Assembly: GCF_024166365.1 (NCBI RefSeq)
Contig: NC_064820.1
Location: forward strand, 65,077,501 to 65,141,500
Origin: Elephas maximus indicus
Lineage: Eukaryota > Chordata > Mammalia > Proboscidea > Elephantidae
Direction: 5' to 3'
DNA: 64,000 nucleotides
Of this stretch, positions 45,272 through 58,166 are shown piece after piece; position 1 is the first letter of the stretch; each line of letters starts with the position of its first letter. Under the pieces are notes generated by a model, which worked only from the letters and a program-made list of their open reading frames with translations, was not told the origin of the DNA and ran no database searches. A program made the position numbers and the translations under genes.

Positions 45272-46424
45272 AAATTGATCAAACATACAATTGAGATGCA
45301 CTGATAATTACTGGTGATTGGAATTTAAAAGCTGGAAACAAACAAGAAGGATTGGTAGTTGGAAAATATAGCCTTAGTGATAGTAATGACACAGGAGATC
45401 ACACAATAGAATTTTGCAAGACCAACGACCAGTTCATGGGAAATAGCTTTTTTCGACAACATAAACGGTAACTGTACTGGTGGACCTTGCCAGATGGAAT
45501 ACACAGGAATCAAGTCAGCTACATCTGTGGAAAGATATGATAGAGAAGCTCAATATAATCAGTCAGAACAAGGCCAGGGGCTGACTGTGGAATAGACCAT
45601 CAATTGCTCATACGTGCAAGTTTAAGTTGAAGCTGAAGAAAATTAAAACAAATCTACAAGAGCCAAAGTACGACCTTGAGTATATATATATATCACCTGA
45701 GAGACCATCTCAAGAACAGATTTGACACGTTGGATGCTAATGACTGAAACCAGACAAGTTGTGGGATGACATCAAGGACAGCATACATCAAAAAAGCAAA
45801 AAGTCATTATAAAAGACAGGAAAGAAAGAAAAGACCAAAATGGGTATCAGAAGAGACTCTGAAACTTGCTCATGAACATAAAGCTGCCAAAGCAAATGGA
45901 AGAAATGATGACATAAAAGAGCTGAGCAGAAGGGTATCTCGAGAAGACAAAGTATTATAATGAAATGTGCAAAGACCTGGAGTGAGAAAACTAAAAGGAA
46001 AGAACACATTAGGAATTTCTCAACCTGAAAGAAATCAAGAAAAAATTCAAGCCGCAAGTTGGAATATTGAAGGATTCTGTGAGCAAAATACTGAACAACA
46101 CAGGAAACATCAAAAGCAGATGGAAGGAATACACAGAGTCAGTGTACCAAAGAGAACTGGTTGACATTCAACCATTTCAGGGAGTAGCATATAATCAAGA
46201 GCCAAGGGTATTGAAGGAAGAAGTCCAAGTTGCACTGAAGGCATTGGCAAAAAACAAGATTCCAGGAATTGTCAGAATGCCAACTGAGGTATTTCAACAA
46301 ATGAATGCAACACTGGAAGCACTCACTCATCTATGCCAAGATATTTGGAAGACAGCTGCCTGGCCAACCGACTGGAAGAGATCCATATTTGTGCCCATTC
46401 TAAAGAAAGGTGATCCACATCATA
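45272..46424 (+). mobile_element. RTE LINE fragment: endonuclease end to RT start, broken
   Basis: The first part encodes TGDWNLKAGN and GDHTIEFCK of the RTE endonuclease, with stops. The linker (45766-45957) is open and rich in K/R with KRPKWVSEETLKLAHEHKAA. The next block reads SVSKILNNTGNIKSRWKEYT, RELVDIQPFQG and WPTDWKRSIFVPILKKGD, which is the RTE region before RT motif 1. It joins L1 sequence abruptly at about 46425, so the RT core is missing. Confidence 0.85.
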
Positions 46425-47965
46425 CACAAAAACAAAGTAAAACTGGATTAAGGACCTAAATATGCAAAGTCAAACCATAAAATTCTTAGAAGAACAAGCA
46501 GGTGATAATCTTAAACCATTGCTAGTGGGAATGCAAAATGGTACAGCATTTTGCTGGAAAACAGCGTGGTGGTTCATCAAAAAAACTAAAAATAGAACTA
46601 CCATACGACCCAGCAATTCTACCCCTAGGTATATAACCAAAAAACTTGAAAGCGGATAATCAAAGAGAGACTTGAACACCAATGTTCATTGTAGCACTAT
46701 TTACAATAGCCAAAAGGGAAACAACCTATGCTCATCACCAGATGAATAGATAAACAAAATGTAGTACATATATACGATGGAATACTATTCAGCCAGGAAG
46801 AGAAATGAAGTCTTGATATATGCTATAGCATGGATGGAGCTTGAAGGCATTATGCTGAGCAAAATAAGCCAATCACAAAAAAACTAATATTGTATGACCT
46901 CCCTTATATGAAAACACAAGTAAAGGCAAATACGTAAAGAACAAAGTTTATCTGTGGTTACCAGGATTGAGAGGGAGGGGTTAAAGGGGGATTAACAGTG
47001 ATGGAAAAATCACATTGATTAAGGGTAGCATTGCAGAGCAGATTATTAGAATTGTTGTCAGTAAGTTATATGCCTGTACAAAGCTGAATTGGCAAAAGTT
47101 GTGTGACAAATGTACTTACAACAAAGACAAAAAAAAAAAAGAGCACCTGTTGAGGCTGCCTGTGTACAACTAGACACCTCATGGGTTTTAGTTTCTTGAT
47201 TTGGAGGTTTCATGGGACATCCCAGTTAACTGGCCTAATAACTGGTTTAGTGCTTCTATTCTACCTCCTAGTTTGTTACATAATGCCTGGGATCTTAAAA
47301 AGCTTGCAAGAAGCCATCCAAAGCACAGTAATTGGTCTCCATTCACTTGGAGCTACAGAGGAAGGAGAAAAGTCAAAAACAGGAGAAGGATGTGTAGCTA
47401 ATTGCCTACAGGAACAATTGCCTCTTTTACCATGAGACAAGAAGAACTGGCTGGTGCCCAGCTATTAGTGAATATTTTGATCGAAGATTCCATTGAAGAA
47501 TCCTGGTCAAAAGGAGAAAACTGCAGAATAGAATTTGAAGTCCTCATGGATTCTAGACTTTCTGGAGCCATGGAAAATGGATGAACCCCTGAAACTATTG
47601 CCCTGAGAAAATCTTTAAACTTTAAACCAAAAATATGCCCTGAAGTCATCTTAAAACCAAACAATAGTTTAGCTTAACTGGTAAAAAAAAAAGTCTGTCT
47701 TGAATATTATGCTCTTTTAAGAACTATCTATATGAGATCAACTTGACAACAGCAACTTGAACGACTAGATAGGAAACTTAGAAGGCAGAGAGTTTATGTT
47801 AATGAGGGAGAAACAACTCAGAAAAGGAGGGTGAGAATGCTTGCACAACTCAAAGTATAATCAATGTCACAAAACCGTACACATATAAACTGTTGAACTG
47901 GTGTATGTTTTGCTGTGTATATTCTCAACAACAAAATCAATAAAATTTAGAAGAAGAAGAAGAAA
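46425..47965 (+). mobile_element. 5'-truncated L1: ORF2 C terminus and 3' UTR with poly-A
   Basis: Starts in ORF2 C-terminal text (AGTAAAACTGGATTAAGGAC onward) and continues through the decayed TGGGAATGCAAAATGGTACA and ATGGAATACTATTCAGCCAG segments. From 47150 comes the 3' UTR shared with 438, 10580 and 52596. Ends AATAAAATTTAGAAGAAGAA and an A tail to about 47975. Carries frameshifts and stops throughout. Confidence 0.85.
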
Positions 47966-47975
47966 AAAAAAAAAA

Positions 47976-50068
47976 CTTTACTCAAACAGGTTTCAATCAC
48001 AAGAATCCCCAGAGATGAGGACTTCAGGTTGGCACAAGTTGACTTGGGCCTACTGAGACGTCTTTCCGACCTTTGTCAAAGAAGTTGCTTAGCTGATCTT
48101 GTTGCCTGCTTGCTTTTGAACATTTTGGTTAATTTATGAAAGCAGAGGAACTGCTTTCATCTGAGGAACACAGTGGCAAAGTTCCTACGGCAGGAAGTGT
48201 TTGTTCCTACAAGTCTCATACATAGTGGTCACAAGGGAAACTCTGGTATTTTGTTTTACTTGCTTGGACTTTATTGTAATTTTATGATTGTTTCAGTGTT
48301 TTTATCCGAGAGCTAACTAAGACAAAAGAATATGACAAAATTGTCTTTAAGGGTCTTCATTATTCAGTCCAATCTACCTTTCCAATTTCTGTGGCTGCTT
48401 TTCACCTTTACAAATCTTTATCTACTACAACTTGAATACTGGTCTTTCAACGAGCGCCCTCTGAAGTTTCCCAAGTGCGTGTTCCTGTTAGCAGAAATAA
48501 TATGGTAAGAGCAAAAATAAACAGTTTATGAGTTTTGGGGTTTGGAGGGAGGGAAAAGGACAGGTGGAAAATGGTGTACTAAAAAAAAAAAAAAGCTTTT
48601 AACACTAGAGAGTACTAGGGAATGGTGAGAAGTAAATTTAGATGGAAAGAGTAGATTCAGATAATGGAGCTGAGAACTTAGGACTTCATGTGATTTATAA
48701 TGCAGAGTCATTGTAGGTTCTTGAGAAGGGGAAAAAGATATTGAAAGCTGCATTTTAAGATGATTGTGTGTGCGTGTGAATAATATTAACCCAAAGCATG
48801 GATTAAAGGGAAATAAGAGTGCAGGCAGGATTTATCCGGGCCCAGTTGCAATAATCCAGGTGTGAAGTGGGGCTGGTCTGGTTGTTAGCAATAAGAATGG
48901 AAAGTCAGGGGAATCTGTTAATAGCTCATGGGTTAGGGGTAAAGAGCTCAGTCAAGGATGACTCTAGTACTTTGGAGTCAAAGAAAAGTCAGGCCATTAA
49001 CAGATCTGGAGGAGTTGGGTAAAGCATCTGTTTGATGGAAGGTAGAAGGTTGGCCAGATGAGTTCTTCTGGGGGTTATCTGGGTTTCCTGCTACAGTGGA
49101 ATATTCACGCTTCAATGTTTATTGGCAGTTAGAAATAGTGGACTCTGATATATGTGGATAATTAGGGTTCAGAGTGTAGGGTCAAAGGGAGTCATTACTA
49201 CAGTGTTAGGCAGGGTATCGCAATGGAAGGAGTAGATAAAAAGAAAAGTGCTAAGGATTGAGGGAGGCATCCCCTGGGCAGGGGCATGAAGAGGAGAACT
49301 TCCTGAACAAAACTGTTGAGGGATGGATGATGCAAAGGAAAGAGCCCAGTCAAGAGAGTGCTATGTTCTGAAAGGCAAGGCCAAGGCTTTGGGAAGGAAG
49401 GAGTGGTCAGCAAGGTGGGACTACAGGGAAATCAGGATACTTAAGAATTCAGGAAAAGCCTTTGAGCTTAGCAAGAAGGAGGTTACCTCCATTATGTTCA
49501 GCTCTGGTGAGCAAACACCTCTAACCAAGCAAGATGCTTCTCAGAGCACAGTCACACCCATCATCTCATCCAGCACCCCTTAGAGATGGTAAGGTTCAGA
49601 ATCCCTACTGCAATGAATCACTGTACTTCTACTCAAGAACAATTCCACTCCCTTATTTCATTATTATATGCCTATTCCTTGTTTTTTTTGTTTAGATTTT
49701 AGCAACTTGTCTGTTCCAACCTGATTAGGGGCTTATCAATATTGTTACAATTACAACACATATTTTCTGATAAAAATTAAACATACCAAATAATAAATTT
49801 GACTCCCTATTGCCAAATTTATCACCAAGGATCTCTTTTTCTTTGTGTCCTTTCCTTTCTCCTCAAAATAAGTTTTTTCTTTTTATATTTCTTATTTTTA
49901 TTTTTGTCTAGGACTCAGATTAAGGTTGAGCCTAGATAAGTAGAGAATCATTCTCAATAGTGACTAGAGGAGAGCTTGAATCAAAGGAAGCACAGAATGA
50001 CAGTGGTGCTGTGGGAAAAAGACTTTAAAGTTCGTGGAAAGATGATGAGTTGCTCCTAACTATTATTC
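47976..50068. other. no gene; old interspersed repeat at about 48690-49440
   Basis: 48690-49440 carries text like CAGTTGCAATAATCCAGGTG and GTCAAGGATGACTCTAGTAC, common in an old mammalian repeat that I cannot name with certainty. Elsewhere nothing is recognised. Confidence 0.4.
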
Positions 50069-50076
50069 TTCTTAAA

Positions 50077-50237
50077 GGAGCCCTGGTGGCGCAGGGGTTA
50101 AGACCTATGGAGAGATACGGCTGCTAACCAGAAGGCTGGCAGTTCAAATCCACCAGCCACTCCTTGGAAACCCCATGGGGCAGCTCTACTCTGTCCCATA
50201 GGGTCACTATGGGTTGGAATTGGGTATTTCATGGGTA
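50077..50237 (+). mobile_element. AfroSINE (short subtype)
   Basis: Near-consensus head GGAGCCCTGGTGGCGCAGGG and body CTCCTTGGAAACCCCATGGG. Flanking TTCTTAAA at 50069-50076 and 50238-50245. Few mutations suggest a relatively young copy. The usual T/G tail is shortened. Confidence 0.88.
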
Positions 50238-50536
50238 TTCTTAAAATTTGGCTGATATTAGACTGAGATTTAAGATCAACATACCTAATGTAAGAATGAT
50301 TTGAGCTTATATTCCTAAATTTTATTTGGAGGAACACAAACTCTACAGTTCAGATGAGAGAATGGAAGAAATCCAATAAATATTGCTTCTATCCTAGGTG
50401 GCAAAAGAAAGTAAAGGTGAAATCTTTTGTGATTTGTATGGTGCAAGTTAGTGGTAGGACTGCATTTTCATATAATGATGATTATCTGAGATAATAAAGT
50501 CTATCAGAAGGGAGTTCCAGTTGACAAAAACTTGTT

Positions 50537-51655
50537 ATCCTTAGGTACCTTCCAGTCGGTTCTATTCATAGCAACCATATGTACAACAGAACAAAACACT
50601 GCCCAGGCCTGTGCCATCCTCACAATCATTGCTATGTTTGAGCTCATTGTTGCAGCCACTGTGTCAGTCCATCTCACTGAGGGGCCTCCTCTCTTTTGCT
50701 GACCTTCTACTTTACCAACCATGATATCCTTCTCCAGGGAATAGTCCCTCCTGCTAAAATGTCCAAGTACGTGAGACAAAGTCTCTCCACGATTGCTTCT
50801 AAGGAGCATTTCGGCTGTACTTCTTCTAAGAGATTTGTTCGTTCTTCTTGTAGTCCATGGTATATTCAGTATTCTTCACAACCCCATAATTCAAATGTAT
50901 CAATTAGGTCTTCCTTATTCATTGTCAGCTTTCACATGCATATGAGGCTACTGAAAACACCATGGCTTGGGTCAGGGGCACCTTAGCCCTCAAAGCAACA
51001 TCTTTGCTTTTCAACAATTTAAAGAGGTCTTTTGCAGCAGATTTGCCCAATGAAATATGTTGTTTGATTTCTTGACTGCTGCTTCCATGGGCATTAGTTG
51101 TGGATCCTAGTAAAATGAAATCCTTAACAACTTCAATAGTTTCTCTGGTTATCATGATGTTGCTTAAGGGTCCAGTTGTAAGGATTTTTGTTTTCTTTAT
51201 GTTGAGGTGTAATCTGTACTGATGGCTGTAGTCTTTGATCTTCATTAGTAAGTGCTTCAAGTTCTTTTCAATTTCAGCAAGCGACGCTGTGTCATCTGCA
51301 TATCACAAATTGTTAATGAGCACTCCTCCAACTCTGAAGCCATATTCTTCTTCATGCAGTTCAGCTTCTCGAATTATTTGCTCAGCATACAGGTTGAATA
51401 AGTACAGTGAAAGGATAAAACCCTGACACACACCTTTCCTGACTTTAAACCTTGCAGTACCTGCTTGCTCAGTCCAAAAAACTGCCTGTTGGTCTGTGTA
51501 TAGGTTCCACATGGGCACAATGAAGTGTTCTGAAATTCCAATTCTTCACGATATTATCCATAGTTTGTTATGATCCACATAGTCAAATCCCTTTGCATAG
51601 TCAATAAACACAGGTAAACATATTTCTGATATTTTCTGCTTTCAGCCAAGATCAA
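50537..51655 (-). mobile_element. RTE LINE fragment, minus strand: RT core to 3' end, broken
   Basis: Reads, 5' to 3', motif A FIDYAKGFDYVDHNKLW with the Asp kept, RKGVCQGFILS, LFNLYAEQII, YADDTASLAE after a stop, then DYSHQYRLHLNIKKTKILTT, VKDFILLGSTTNAHG and the C-terminal GETLSHVLGHF. The 3' end is near 50537. Several stops interrupt it. Confidence 0.85.
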
Positions 51656-51666
51656 TTTGACATCAG

Positions 51667-52432
51667 CAATGAATATCAAAGACTACAGCCTTCAGTATGG
51701 ATTGCACGTCAACACGAAGAAAACAAAAATCCTCACAACTGGACCAATAAATAACATCATGATAAACAGAGAAAATACTGATGTTGCCAAGGATTTCACT
51801 TTACTTGGATCCACAACTAATGCCCATGGACACAGCGGTCAAGAAATAAAATGATGTATTTCCTCGGGCAAATCTGCTGCAAAAGACCTCTTTAAAGTGT
51901 TAAAAAGCAAAGATGTCACTTTGAGGACTAAGGTGCCCCTGACCCAAGCCAGAGTATTTTCAATTGCCTCATATGCATGTGAAAGCTGGACAATGAATAA
52001 GGAAAACTGAAGAAGAATTAATGCCTTTGAATTACAGTGTTGGCAAAGAATATTGAGTATACCATGGACTGCAAGAAGAGTGAACAAATCTGTCTTGGAA
52101 GAAGTACAGCCAGAATGCTCCTCGGAAGGGAGGATGGTAAGACTTTGTCTCACATGTTTTGGACATGCTATCAGGGTTTTTTTTTTTTTATTTTTAGCAG
52201 GAGGGACCAGTCCTTAGAGAAGGGCGTTATGCTTCGTAAAGTGGAGGGTCAGTGAAAAAGAGGAAGACCCTCAATGAGATGGACTGACACAGTCATTCTA
52301 ACAATGGGCTCAAGCATAGCAATGATTGTGAGATGGCATAGAACTGGGCAGTGTTTCATTCTGTTATACATAGGGTAACTGTGAGTCAGAACTGACTCGG
52401 TGGCACCTAACAACAACAGCAATGGTATCCCT
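51667..52432 (+). mobile_element. RTE LINE 3' fragment, plus strand, inverted relative to its neighbour
   Basis: Encodes DYSLQYGLHVNTKKTKILTT, VAKDFTLLGSTTNAHG and later KTLSHMFWTCYQG, then the 3' tail GTGAGTCAGAACTGACTCGG and an (AAC)n-type end. The same region is present in opposite orientation at 50537-51245. Frameshifts present. Confidence 0.85.
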
Positions 52433-52811
52433 CGTTCCACATCATCTTCTGAATTCATCTTGAATTACTGGCATTTCCCTTTCAATATACTGCAGCAACC
52501 GTTTTTGAATTATCTTCAGCTAAAATTTACTTGCGTGTGATATTACTGATATTGTTTGGTAACTTCTGCCTTCTGTTGGATCACATTTCTTGTTTTTTCC
52601 TCTAAATATTATTTATTTTACTATTGTTGTTGAGAAGATGCATAGAAAACATACACCAATTCAACAGTTTCTACAAGTACAATTTAGTGACAATGATTAA
52701 CATTCCTCGAGTTGTGCAACCATTCTCACCCTCCTTTTTTGAGCTGTTCCCTCATTAACACAAAGTCTCTGCTCCCTAAGGTTCCTATCTAATCTTTTGA
52801 GTTGCTATTAT

Positions 52812-52994
52812 GAATTTGAGCCTCAGTGGCTAAGTGGTTAACCACTCAGTGGTTAAGAGCTCAGCTGCTAACCAAAATGTCAGCAGTTCGAATCCACAGT
52901 GGCTCCTTGGAAACCCTATGGAGCAGTTCTACTCTGTCCTATAATGCTGCTATGAATCGGAATCAACTCGATGGCAATGGGTCTGGTCTGATCT
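52812..52994 (+). mobile_element. AfroSINE in the L1 3' UTR
   Basis: GGTTAAGAGCTCAGCTGCTA head and GAATCGGAATCAACTCGATG tail. The GTGGTTAA block occurs twice near the head (about 52836 and 52851). Removing it would join the two parts of the L1 3' UTR, with some bases lost. Confidence 0.82.
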
Positions 52995-54369
52995 AAAAAA
53001 GCATAATGCTCAAGGCAGATATTTGTTACTTGTTAAGCTAAACTACTGTTCAGTTTTAAGATGACTTCAGGGCATACTTTTGGCTTAAGGTTTAAAGATC
53101 ATCTCAGGACAATAGTTTCCCTCCTGCCCCTGGTAACCACTAATAAACTCTGGTCTCTATACATTTGCCTTTTCTTGTCTTTTTATATAAATGAGGTCAT
53201 ATAATATATGCCCTTTTGTGATTGGCTTATTTCACTCAGCATTATATCTTCAAGTTCCATCCGGATTGTAGCATGTATCAAGACTTCATTTCTTCTCCTG
53301 GTTGAATAGTATTCCATTTTATGTATGTACCATATTTTGTTTATCCTTTCTTCGGCAGTGGGTTTTTTTGGGTTTCTTCTGTTGATGGGCATTTAGGTTG
53401 CTTCCACCTTTTGGCTATTGTGAGTAGTGCTGCAATGAGCATTTGGTGTACAGATCTCTTTTTGAGTGTCTTCTTTCAAGTCTTTTGGCTATATACCTAG
53501 GGGTGGAATTGCTGGGTCATATGGTAGTTCTATTTTCAGTTTTTTGAGGAACCACATCATTTTCCACAAAGGCTGTACCATTTTGCATTCCCATGAGCAA
53601 TAGTTCATGGTTCCAGTTTCTCCACATACTCACCAACATTTATTATTTTCTGTTTTTCTTCTTTTTTTTTAATCTTATCCACCCTACTGGGAATGAAATG
53701 GTATCTCGTTGTTGTTTTGATATGCATCTCTCTGATGACTAACAACACTGAACATCTTCTCATGTTTGTGGCCATTTGCACGTCTTCTTTGGTAAAATAC
53801 CTTTTCAAGTCCTTTGCCCACTTTATGATTTGTCTTGTTTTTAAGTTGCCAAAGTTTTATATATTTTTTGGTTATTAGATTCTTGTTGGATATATGTTTT
53901 CTGAAGATATTCTCCCAGTCAGTATCTTGTGTAAAGACTTTTGGTGAACAAAAGTCTTTAATTTTTATGAGGTCTCATTTATTTGTCTTTTGCTGTTTGT
54001 ACTTTTGTTATTACATTAGATAATCCATTATTGAAAACTAGACCTGACAGTGTTGCCCCTGCTTGCTCTTCTAAGAATTGTATTGTTTTAGTTTACATAT
54101 TTAGGTCCTTAATCCAGTTTGGATTTGTTTGTATGTATGGTATGAGGTGTGGATTCTGTTTCATTTTTCTGCATGTGGAAATCCTGTTTTCCCAGCACCA
54201 TTTATTGAAGAGACTCTTCTTTCCCCATCAAATGGATTTATCACCCTTGTCAAAAATCAGTTGACCAGAGATGTGTGGGTTTATTTCTGGACTCTCAATT
54301 CTATTCCATTGATCCCCATATCTATTGTTACACCAGCACTAGACCGTTTTTATTATTGTAGCTTTATAA

Positions 54370-54528
54370 AAAAACAAATCAAACTCGTTGCCATCGAGCT
54401 GATTCCCACCCATATCAACCCTATAGGACAGAGTAGAACTGCTTCATAGGGTTTCCACAGAGCAAATGGTGGGTTCGGACTGCTGACATTTTGGTTAGCA
54501 GTCAAGCTCTTAACCACTCTGTGGCTAT
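54370..54528 (-). mobile_element. AfroSINE (short subtype) inside L1 ORF2
   Basis: TCGTTGCCATCGAGCTGATT tail to CAAGCTCTTAACCACTCTG head. Related flanks GCTTTATA and GCTATATA suggest a mutated duplication. L1 text resumes after it. Confidence 0.8.
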
Positions 54529-54626
54529 ATAAAAATATACGTGGCTATATAGTATGTTTTAAATCAGAAAGTATGAATCCTCCTACCTCCTACTTGGTTC
54601 TTCACTTTCAACATTGTTTTAGCTAT

Positions 54627-55784
54627 TTAGGGACTCTTTCCATTCCATATAAAGTTGAGGAATAGTTTTTCTATTTCTTTAAAGATGGCTGTTGGAATTT
54701 TGACCGGAATTGCATTGAATCTATAGATCACTTTGGGTAGTAGTGGCATCATAACAATATTGAGTATTACAATCCAGGAACATAGAACACCTTTCCATAT
54801 ATTTAAGCCTTCTTTAATCTCGTTCAGCAGTGTTTCACAGTTTTCATTGTATAAGTCTTTCACATTCCTGGTTAGATTTTTTCCTAGTTATTTTATTCTT
54901 TTAGATGCTATTATTGTGAATGAAATTGATTCCCTAACAATTTGTCATTGCTGGTATATAGAAACCCAAATGATTTTTGTTTGTTGATGTTGTACCCTGC
55001 AACTTTGCTAATTCCTCTATTAGCTCTAGAGGTTTTCCTGTGGCCTCTTTGGGATTTTCTATATATGGCATCATATCATCTGCGAATAGAGATAATTTTA
55101 CTTCTTCTTTTCCAATCTGGATATCTCTTTTTATTTTTTTTTCTTGTCTTATTGCTCTGGCTAGGATTTCTAATAGAATGTTGAATTGAAGTGGTGAAAG
55201 CAGGCACCCTTGTTTTGTTTCTGATTTCAAGGGGAAAGCTCTCAGTCTTTCTCCATTAAGTGTAATATTGGCTGTTGGCTTTTCATATATGCCCTGAATC
55301 ATATTGAGGAATTTCCCTTCTATTCCAATCTTCTTTAGGGTTTTCATTAAGAAAGGGTGTTGGATTTTATCAAATGTTTTTCTGCATCCATAGATATGAT
55401 CATGTGGTTCTTTTTCTTTGTTCTATTGATGTGGTATATTATATTGCTATTCTAATGTTGAATCATCCATACATTTCTGGAATAAATCCTGCTCGTTCAT
55501 GGTGTATGAATTTTAATATGCTGCTGGATTCTGTTCACTAGTATTTCACTGAAGATTTCTGCATCTATAGTCATAAGAGATACTGGCCTGTAGTTTTTTC
55601 TTGTGGTGTCTTTGTCTGGTTTTGGTATCAGGGTTACGTTTTCTTCATAAAATGAATTAGGGAGCATTCTCCCTTTGTCTAACTTTTGAAAGAGTTTAAG
55701 CACTATTGGCGTCAATTCTTCTTTAAATATTTGGTAGAATTCCCCAGTGATGCCATCTGGTCCAGAACATTCCTTTTGTTGCAA
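54627..55784 (-). pseudogene. L1 ORF2 reverse transcriptase region (broken)
   Basis: Three open blocks in L1 order. At 55784-55497: [14 protein letters not shown] and [11 protein letters not shown] then NYRPVSLM (RT motifs 0-2). At 55347-54934: [32 protein letters not shown] and [14 protein letters not shown], where FADD is the catalytic box. At 54863-54627: INVIPVK-like [21 protein letters not shown] gap between the first two blocks and several stops separate them, so no active enzyme is made. Confidence 0.85.
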
Positions 55785-56697
55785 GGTTTTTGATCACTGA
55801 TTCGATCTCTTCACTTGTTATGGGTCTGTTGAGACTTTATATTTCCTCTTGAGTCAGTCTGAGTAGGTTGTGTGCTTCTAAGAATTTGTCCATGTCACCT
55901 AGGTTATCCATTTTGTTGCCATATAGTTGTTCATAATATTCTGTCATAATTCTCTTTATTTCTATTGGCTCAATTTTAATGTCCCCTCTTTCATTTTTTA
56001 CTTTGGTTATTTACATCTTTTCTGCATCAGTCTAGCTAAAGGTTTGCCAATTTTATTGACCTTTTCAAAGAACCAGCTTCTGGTTTTATTGATTCTATTG
56101 TTTTTCTATTTTTGATTTTATTTATTTATGCTCTGATCTTTGTAATTTCCTTCCTTCTTGTAGGTTTAGGCTTTATTTGCTCTTCTCTTTCTTGTTCCTG
56201 GAGTTATTGAGTTAGGCTGTTAAATTGAGGTCTTTTTTTTTTTTATGTAGGCATATATTGCTATAAGTTTCTCTATGAGTACTGACTTTACTGCATCCCA
56301 TATGCTTTGGTATGTTGTGGTTTCATTTTCATTTGATTCTAGGAAATTTTTTATTTCTTCCTTGCCCCATGGTAGCTTAATAGTGCGTTGTTTAATTTCC
56401 ACGTTTGTGTGTTTTCCAGGTTTTTTTTTTTTTTTTTCCTGTCATTGATTTCTAGCCTCACTCCACTGTGGTTAGAAAAAATATTTTGTATGATTTCAAT
56501 CTTTTAAATTTATCAAGACTTGCTTTGTCACCTAAATTGTGGTCTATCATGGAGAATGATGCATGTGCACTGGAGTAGAATATGTATTATGCTTTTTTGG
56601 GGTGGAGTGTTCTATACATATCTGTTAAGTCTAGCTGGTTTATATGATTAAGTTTTTAAAACTGGTACACTTAAAAAAAGAATATCATTTTAATAAT

Positions 56698-56915
56698 GAA
56701 TTACTGTTGTTGTTGCTGTCACTTAGTCAGCCCCAACTCACAGCAACTCCATGCGCAATGGAACCAAACTTTGACTAGTCCCGTGCAATCTCCATGATCA
56801 ATTGAGGATCAGACCATAGTGATCCACAGGGTTTTCACCAGCCAGTTTTCAGAAGTAGATCACCAGGACTTTCCTCCTAGTCTGTCTTGGTCTAGAAATT
56901 CTGCTGAAGCTTAAG
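56698..56915 (-). mobile_element. tRNA-Gly SINE family, 3' part
   Basis: Starts with the TGTTGTTGTTGCTGTC tail, followed by CTTAGTCAGCCCCAACTCAC, GGGTTTTCACCAGCCAG, CAGAAGTAGATCACCAGGAC and CCTAGTCTGTCTTGGTCTAG. This is the body I associate with the tRNA-Gly-headed SINE (compare 35885). The head is missing. Confidence 0.7.
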
Positions 56916-57194
56916 CAGAAATTCCTAAGAAAGAAGCAGACCGATGGATGACAGTCAGCTTTCTCAGCCAGTCTCAGTTCTTGTCTTGGAGTACTGCTCA
57001 ACAACTGAAGAGGTGTTACCAGATTCTGTGAGAAGATTTGCAGGGAATTTTCATGAAGAAAGAAAGGGAGATGACCTGGCATACCACAGGCAATGCAACT
57101 AGGTTCATGCCCTGATATCAGTGTAGTCTCTATTTCCTGAGGCATGGGAGTAGAGCTAGTCACTACCAAACTTATCCAAGAGAGTATCAACAGC

Positions 57195-57375
57195 TCACAC
57201 CTACTGAAGGCTCTAGGCGTTTCACATTATCCTATCTAATCCTCGTAGCAACTCTTTGGGAGAGGGATCGTTATCTTATTTTATTAATAAGGAAACTGAA
57301 GCTCAGAGAAATTGCCCTAGATCACAGTTATTAAGGCACAGAGTAGGAACTCCAAAGTCCAACAGGAATCTAGTC
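57195..57375 (-). repeat. MIR element
   Basis: CTAATCCTCGTAGCAACTCT, GAAACTGAAGCTCAGAGAAA and GCACAGAGTAGGAACTCC in reverse MIR order. Confidence 0.75.
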
Positions 57376-57542
57376 TATGCCCACCCTCTACAACTGCTTC
57401 TCAGTGTGGAAAGTATTGAGAAGAACAAGATGGTGAGACAGATTTATGCAATCAACCCGCATTTATTAACACCATGGTAGGCACTGTGTTGGGGGTTCAA
57501 AAGTAGACCAGACAACCATTTCACACCCACTAGGATGAGTAT

Positions 57543-57701
57543 GGAAACCCTGGCGGCATAGTGGTTAAGTGCTACAGCCACTAACTAAAGGGTTGGCAGT
57601 TTGAATCTGCCAGGAGCTCCTTGGAAACTCTATGGGGCAGTTGTACTCTGTCCTATAGGGTCGCTATGAGTTGGAATGGGCTCAAGGGTACTGGGTCTGG
57701 G
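57543..57701 (+). mobile_element. AfroSINE (short subtype) in L1
   Basis: GGAAACCCTGGCGGCATAGT head. Duplications AGGATGAGTAT (57532-57542) and AGGATGGGTAT (57702-57712). Confidence 0.92.
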
Positions 57702-58166
57702 AGGATGGGTATAATAAAAAAAAGACAGATAATAACAAGTGTTGATGAAGATATGGAGAAATTGGAATGCTATTACCTTGCTGGTGGGAATGTAAAATGG
57801 TTCAGCCACCTTTGGTAGCTCCTCAATATATTAAATGTAGAGTTATCATATGACCCAGTATTCCCCTCCTAGACATATACTCAAGAGAACTGAAAATATA
57901 TATTCCACACAAAAACTTATGTATGGATGCTTATTGCAGCATTACCCATAAGAACCAAAAGCAGAAACTGTCCAAATGTCCATCAACTAATGAATGGATA
58001 AAGAAAATGTGGCATATCCATACAATGGAATATTATTTGGCAATAAAAAAGAATGAAGTACTGATACAAGCTACAAGATGGTTAAACGGTGAAGGCATTA
58101 TGCTAAGTGAAAGAAGGCATTCACAAAAGATTACATATTGTATGCTTCCATTTATTGAAATGTGTA

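Larger units (their letters stand above)
52596..56656 (-). mobile_element. 5'-truncated L1 with ORF2 RT region and 3' UTR, hosting two SINEs
   Basis: 3' UTR at 52596-53110 (same family as 438 and 47150), ORF2 C terminus near 53180-53400 (INKIWYIHKMEYYS), then ORF2 upstream to the RT and linker. AfroSINEs sit at about 52812-52994 and 54370-54528. About 4 kb long, the longest L1 in the window. Its 5' end lies inside ORF2. Confidence 0.88.

Noticed and set aside
51657-51854. Treating the RTE inverted pair as a twin-primed single insertion
   Set aside because: The two arms contain the same RTE region, whereas twin priming splits an element without repeating it.
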